A DNA stretch of 64,000 bases from the NCBI RefSeq assembly GCF_042310355.1, contig NZ_JBHJMR010000001.1, forward strand, positions 496,001 to 560,000. Reading direction: 5' to 3'. Positions within the stretch are counted from its first letter, which is position 1; every line of letters begins with the position of its first letter. The DNA is from Wenzhouxiangella sp042310355 (lineage in GTDB: Bacteria > Pseudomonadota > Gammaproteobacteria > Xanthomonadales > Wenzhouxiangellaceae). The position numbers and the translations under genes were made by a program. The notes under the pieces are model-generated. The model was not told the DNA's origin. It worked only from the letters and a program-made list of their open reading frames with translations, and made no database searches. Below are positions 61,343 to 64,000 of this stretch, piece by piece.

Positions 61343-62668
61343 ATGGGAAAAAGACGCCGGCGCCTGCCGACCGAACCAATTGACGTCGAAATCACGGATC
61401 TTTCGCACGACGGGCGCGGCGTGGGACGGCACGGTGAGAAGGCCGTGTTCGTGCACGGTGCATTGCCGGGCGAGAAGGTCTCGGCGAAGATCATCGGGCG
61501 CAACCGTCGTTTCGATGAGGCGCTGTGCGAGGAGGTGCTGGAGGCCTCGCCCCAGCGCGTCGAGCCCGACTGCCCCTGGTTCGATCGCTGCGGCGGATGC
61601 GCCCTGCAGCATCTCGATCACGCCGCCCAGGTCGAGTGGAAACACAAGCGGCTGGTCGACAACCTGGAACGACTCGGCGAGGTCAGTCCACACGAGTGGT
61701 GGCAACCGATCTCGGCCGAACCCTGGTACTACCGCCGTCGCAGCCGCCTGAGCGCCCGCCTGGTCCGGGGCAAGGGCCGCGTGCTGGTCGGCTTTCGCGA
61801 GCCGCAGGGGCGTTTCGTGGCCGATGTGGGCGACTGCCGCGTGCTGCATCCGGACTTCAGCGATCGGCTCGGGAGCCTGTCGGATCTGCTGGGCGAATTG
61901 TCAGTCGACGATGCCGTGCCGCAGATCGAGACCGCAAGCGGGGACGCGGCTTCGGCCATCGTCATCCGCCACCTGCGGGATCTGACTTCCGACGACATCA
62001 TGAAGCTCAAGTCGTGGTCCGACGACAACGGCATCGCCGTCTACCTGCAGCCCAAGGGTCCGGACACGGTCCACCGGCTTTGGCCCGAAACGCATGAGCT
62101 GAGCTATCGGCTCGATGACTTTGACCTGGAAATGGCCTTTCACCCCCAGCATTTCATCCAGGTCAACGCCGCCATCAACCGGGCCCTGGTCAAGCGCGCC
62201 GTGGATCTCCTGAATCCGGGGTCCGACGATCGGGTTCTTGATTTGTTCTGCGGCCTGGGTAACTTCACGCTGCCGCTGGCTCAGCGCGCCGGCCACGTCA
62301 CGGGCATCGAGGGCGCCGCCGAGCTGATCGAGGCGGCCGGGGCCAACGCGCGCCGCAACGGAATCGAGAACGTCGAGCTGGAAGTCGCCGACCTGACCGA
62401 AGACGTTTCGAGCCGACCCTGGTACCGGGCCGGCTTCGACGGCGTGCTGATCGATCCGCCGCGCAGCGGCGCCTTCGAGATCCTGCCGATGATCGCCGAC
62501 TCGGGTGCGAAGCGAGTCGTCTACGTGTCCTGCAACCCGGGCACCCTGGCCCGCGACGCCGGAGAACTCGTCAGGCAGCACGGCTTCCGGCTCGCCGGCG
62601 CCGGCATCGCGGACATGTTCCCGCACACCGCCCACGTCGAATCCATCGCCTTGTTCGAGCGCCTATGA
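61343..62668 (+). CDS. rlmD: 23S rRNA (uracil-1939-C5)-methyltransferase
   Basis: 441 aa from ATG 61343. N-terminal TRAM domain (EPIDVEITDLSHDGRGVGRH). 4Fe-4S cysteines in DCPWFDRCGGCALQH plus VGDCRVLH. SAM-binding VLDLFCGLGNFTLPLA, catalytic VSCNPGTLARDA with the nucleophile Cys, and LIDPPRSGA. The Fe-S set distinguishes RlmD from RlmC/TrmA. The upstream frame is open only through the repeat element and is rejected. Its stop overlaps the nagZ start by 4 bases. Confidence 0.95.
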   Translation: MGKRRRRLPTEPIDVEITDLSHDGRGVGRHGEKAVFVHGALPGEKVSAKIIGRNRRFDEALCEEVLEASPQRVEPDCPWFDRCGGCALQHLDHAAQVEWKHKRLVDNLERLGEVSPHEWWQPISAEPWYYRRRSRLSARLVRGKGRVLVGFREPQGRFVADVGDCRVLHPDFSDRLGSLSDLLGELSVDDAVPQIETASGDAASAIVIRHLRDLTSDDIMKLKSWSDDNGIAVYLQPKGPDTVHRLWPETHELSYRLDDFDLEMAFHPQHFIQVNAAINRALVKRAVDLLNPGSDDRVLDLFCGLGNFTLPLAQRAGHVTGIEGAAELIEAAGANARRNGIENVELEVADLTEDVSSRPWYRAGFDGVLIDPPRSGAFEILPMIADSGAKRVVYVSCNPGTLARDAGELVRQHGFRLAGAGIADMFPHTAHVESIALFERL

Positions 62669-63681
62669 GCGAGCAACTTCCGCTGGGACCGTTGATCGTC
62701 GGGATCGACGGTACGTCGCTCGACGAGTCCACCGCGGACATGCTGCGTCAACCGGCTGTGGGCGGCGTCATCCTGTTCTCGCGCAACTATGAGTCACCCG
62801 AGCAACTTCGTCGTCTGACCGGAGAGATTCGAGCTCTGCGTTCGCCGAGGCTGTTGCTGGCCGTCGACCAGGAGGGCGGTCGCGTGCAGCGTTTCCGCGA
62901 CGGCTTCACGCCATTGCCGCCGCTGGCCGTGCTGGGCCGCTGGCACCGCTCGCACCCGGACCGGGCCCGCGACCTGGCCTACCGTCACGGACGCGTGATG
63001 GCGGCCGAAGTGCTGGGGCACGGTGTCGATCTGAGCTTTGCGCCGGTGCTCGATCTCGATCGCGGCAGCAGCGTTATCGGTGATCGCGGCATGTCTTCGG
63101 ATCCGGTGGTCGTTGCCGACCTGGCGGCCCACTACATCGCGGGCATGAAGGACGCGGGCATGCGCTGCTGCGGCAAGCACTTTCCGGGGCACGGTTCGGT
63201 CGAGGCCGACTCCCACGATGAAGTGGTGGTCGACGAGCGTGACCTGGACGCTCTGGAGGACGACCTTGCGCCCTTTACCGAACTGGCCGATTCGCTCGAC
63301 AGCGTTATGATGGCGCACGTGTGTTATCCAGCTCGCGATCATGAGCCGGCAGGCTATTCGCGCGCCTGGGTCATCGAGATCCTGAGGGAGCGCCTGGATT
63401 TCCGGGGGGTGGTCATATCCGACGACCTGGACATGGCCGGAGCCAGCCCGGCCGGCAGCTTGGTGGAGCGTGTTGCAAAGTCGCTGGCCGCCGGGTGTGA
63501 CGCGGTGCTGGTCTGCCGGCCCGAGTCGGCACGCGGGCTGATTGCCTCGACAGGTTCGTGGACTTCGCCCGGGGTCGGCACACTGGAGCAGCTTTACGGC
63601 CGCGCAATGGCCGAGTTGGAAGAGCAGGAGCGGGTGCCCGAGTTTCGGGCCTGGCGTGATTCGCTGCGGGCATTGAGCTGA
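62665..63681 (+). CDS. nagZ: beta-N-acetylglucosaminidase NagZ
   Basis: 338 aa, cytosolic, GH3. It removes GlcNAc from anhydro-muropeptides in cell-wall recycling. GPLIVGIDGTSLDESTADML at the start, AVDQEGGRVQRFRDGFTPLP for substrate, the catalytic-loop CCGKHFPGHGSVEADSH with Asp-His, and the nucleophile Asp in VISDDLDMAGAS. Translationally coupled to rlmD by the ATGA overlap. Confidence 0.96.
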   Translation: MSEQLPLGPLIVGIDGTSLDESTADMLRQPAVGGVILFSRNYESPEQLRRLTGEIRALRSPRLLLAVDQEGGRVQRFRDGFTPLPPLAVLGRWHRSHPDRARDLAYRHGRVMAAEVLGHGVDLSFAPVLDLDRGSSVIGDRGMSSDPVVVADLAAHYIAGMKDAGMRCCGKHFPGHGSVEADSHDEVVVDERDLDALEDDLAPFTELADSLDSVMMAHVCYPARDHEPAGYSRAWVIEILRERLDFRGVVISDDLDMAGASPAGSLVERVAKSLAAGCDAVLVCRPESARGLIASTGSWTSPGVGTLEQLYGRAMAELEEQERVPEFRAWRDSLRALS

Positions 63682-63689
63682 GGAGAAGC

Positions 63690-64000
63690 ATGCAGGAGTT
63701 CATCGACAATCTTGGCGGCGTGGCCGGCATTCCGGGCTGGACGATCAAGGCCTTTGCGATCATCCTGGCGGCGTTGCTGCTGGAACTGGTCTACCGGGTT
63801 TTCATCAAGCATCTCGATCGGTTGGCCGGCAAGAGCAATCACCTGTGGGACGATGCGGTGGTCTACGCCGGCAAGCGCCCGGTGTCGCTGCTGATCTGGT
63901 GGCAGGGACTGATCATGGCCGCGCGTGTGATTGCGCCGCACTCGGATGTCATCGCATTCGATTCATCGCTGCTCAACGCCGCTCAGCAGCTCGGCCTGGT
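63690..64000 (+). CDS. MscS-like mechanosensitive channel (3' end outside window)
   Basis: 103 codons are visible, running off the window. GAGGAGAAGC precedes the ATG 8 bases after nagZ. Helix about 17-35 (TIKAFAIILAALLLELVYR), a basic loop, WDDAVVYAGKRPVSLLIWWQ (the W-D-D-A-x-x-x-x-x-x-P pattern of MscS-family N-termini) and a second helix. The pore helix and beta domain lie outside. The family releases solutes under osmotic downshock. Confidence 0.72.
   Translation, partial: MQEFIDNLGGVAGIPGWTIKAFAIILAALLLELVYRVFIKHLDRLAGKSNHLWDDAVVYAGKRPVSLLIWWQGLIMAARVIAPHSDVIAFDSSLLNAAQQLGL

Overview
The window is GC-rich chromosomal DNA of a free-living, aerobic gammaproteobacterium. The AsnRS, GuaB/GuaA, RimO, RlmD, RadA, NagZ, PspF and 180-kDa-type glutamate dehydrogenase all read as gammaproteobacterial, and the secreted proteins suggest something near the Xanthomonadales/Wenzhouxiangella group (inference, not tested). 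There is no insertion sequence, prophage, integrase or CRISPR array. Most of the window is core chromosome with short gaps.

Layout. 1-12 kb: end of an ArsI/CadI-like glyoxalase gene, a secreted choice-of-anchor-D protein, an anchored alpha/beta hydrolase, katG, a transmembrane propeller-AraC regulator, an unknown secreted protein, an AEC carrier, asnS and an IscA-type protein. 12-16 kb: guaB and guaA, separated by an antitoxin gene and a decayed toxin. 15.8-23 kb: an envelope-glycan cluster (GT39-like and GT2 glycosyltransferases, two sulfotransferases, an AglD/LPG-synthase-like membrane protein, a 5'-truncated sulfatase). 23-26 kb: a small membrane protein, a lipoprotein phosphodiesterase and an Oxa1/DUF106-like membrane protein. 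26-34 kb: tadA, an M3 peptidase lipoprotein, tRNA-Leu(UAG), ugd, cysD, cysNC, tRNA-Leu(CAG). 34-64 kb: acyl-CoA dehydrogenase, NAD-glutamate dehydrogenase, nadK, a 5'-nucleotidase, a propeller-amidohydrolase, rimO, a BtuF-like protein, a UMF1-type transporter, a DksA-like protein, a YfcC-type carrier, an SDR, an ion channel, kbl-tdh, a sirtuin, a diguanylate cyclase, pspF, radA, a YdbL-like lipoprotein, rlmD, nagZ and the start of an MscS-like channel.

How the genes work together. cysD and cysNC make PAPS and ugd makes UDP-glucuronate; these are what the sulfotransferases and glycosyltransferases 7-14 kb upstream would consume, so a sulfated surface glycan or glycolipid is a reasonable hypothesis. 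guaB-guaA make GMP; tdh-kbl degrade threonine.

Most unusual material is between genes. (1) Upstream of tRNA-Leu(CAG), on the minus strand, a TTGACA-16-TACAAT promoter is followed by two stem-loops with the same C-rich loop (TTCCCCCCTT) and a strong terminator: a likely about 113-nt small RNA that could pair with G-rich ribosome binding sites. (2) The 3' half of that tRNA, with its downstream spacer, is duplicated in tandem. (3) At least eight intergenic gaps hold dyad elements whose arms are tandem arrays of a 7-12 bp unit; the unit sequence differs between types but the architecture is the same. Copies of one type (GGTTTCA arms) occur at 41.1, 54.6, 58.9 and 61.2 kb. (4) Several genes have a -10 box only 6-8 bases before the start codon, which predicts leaderless transcripts.
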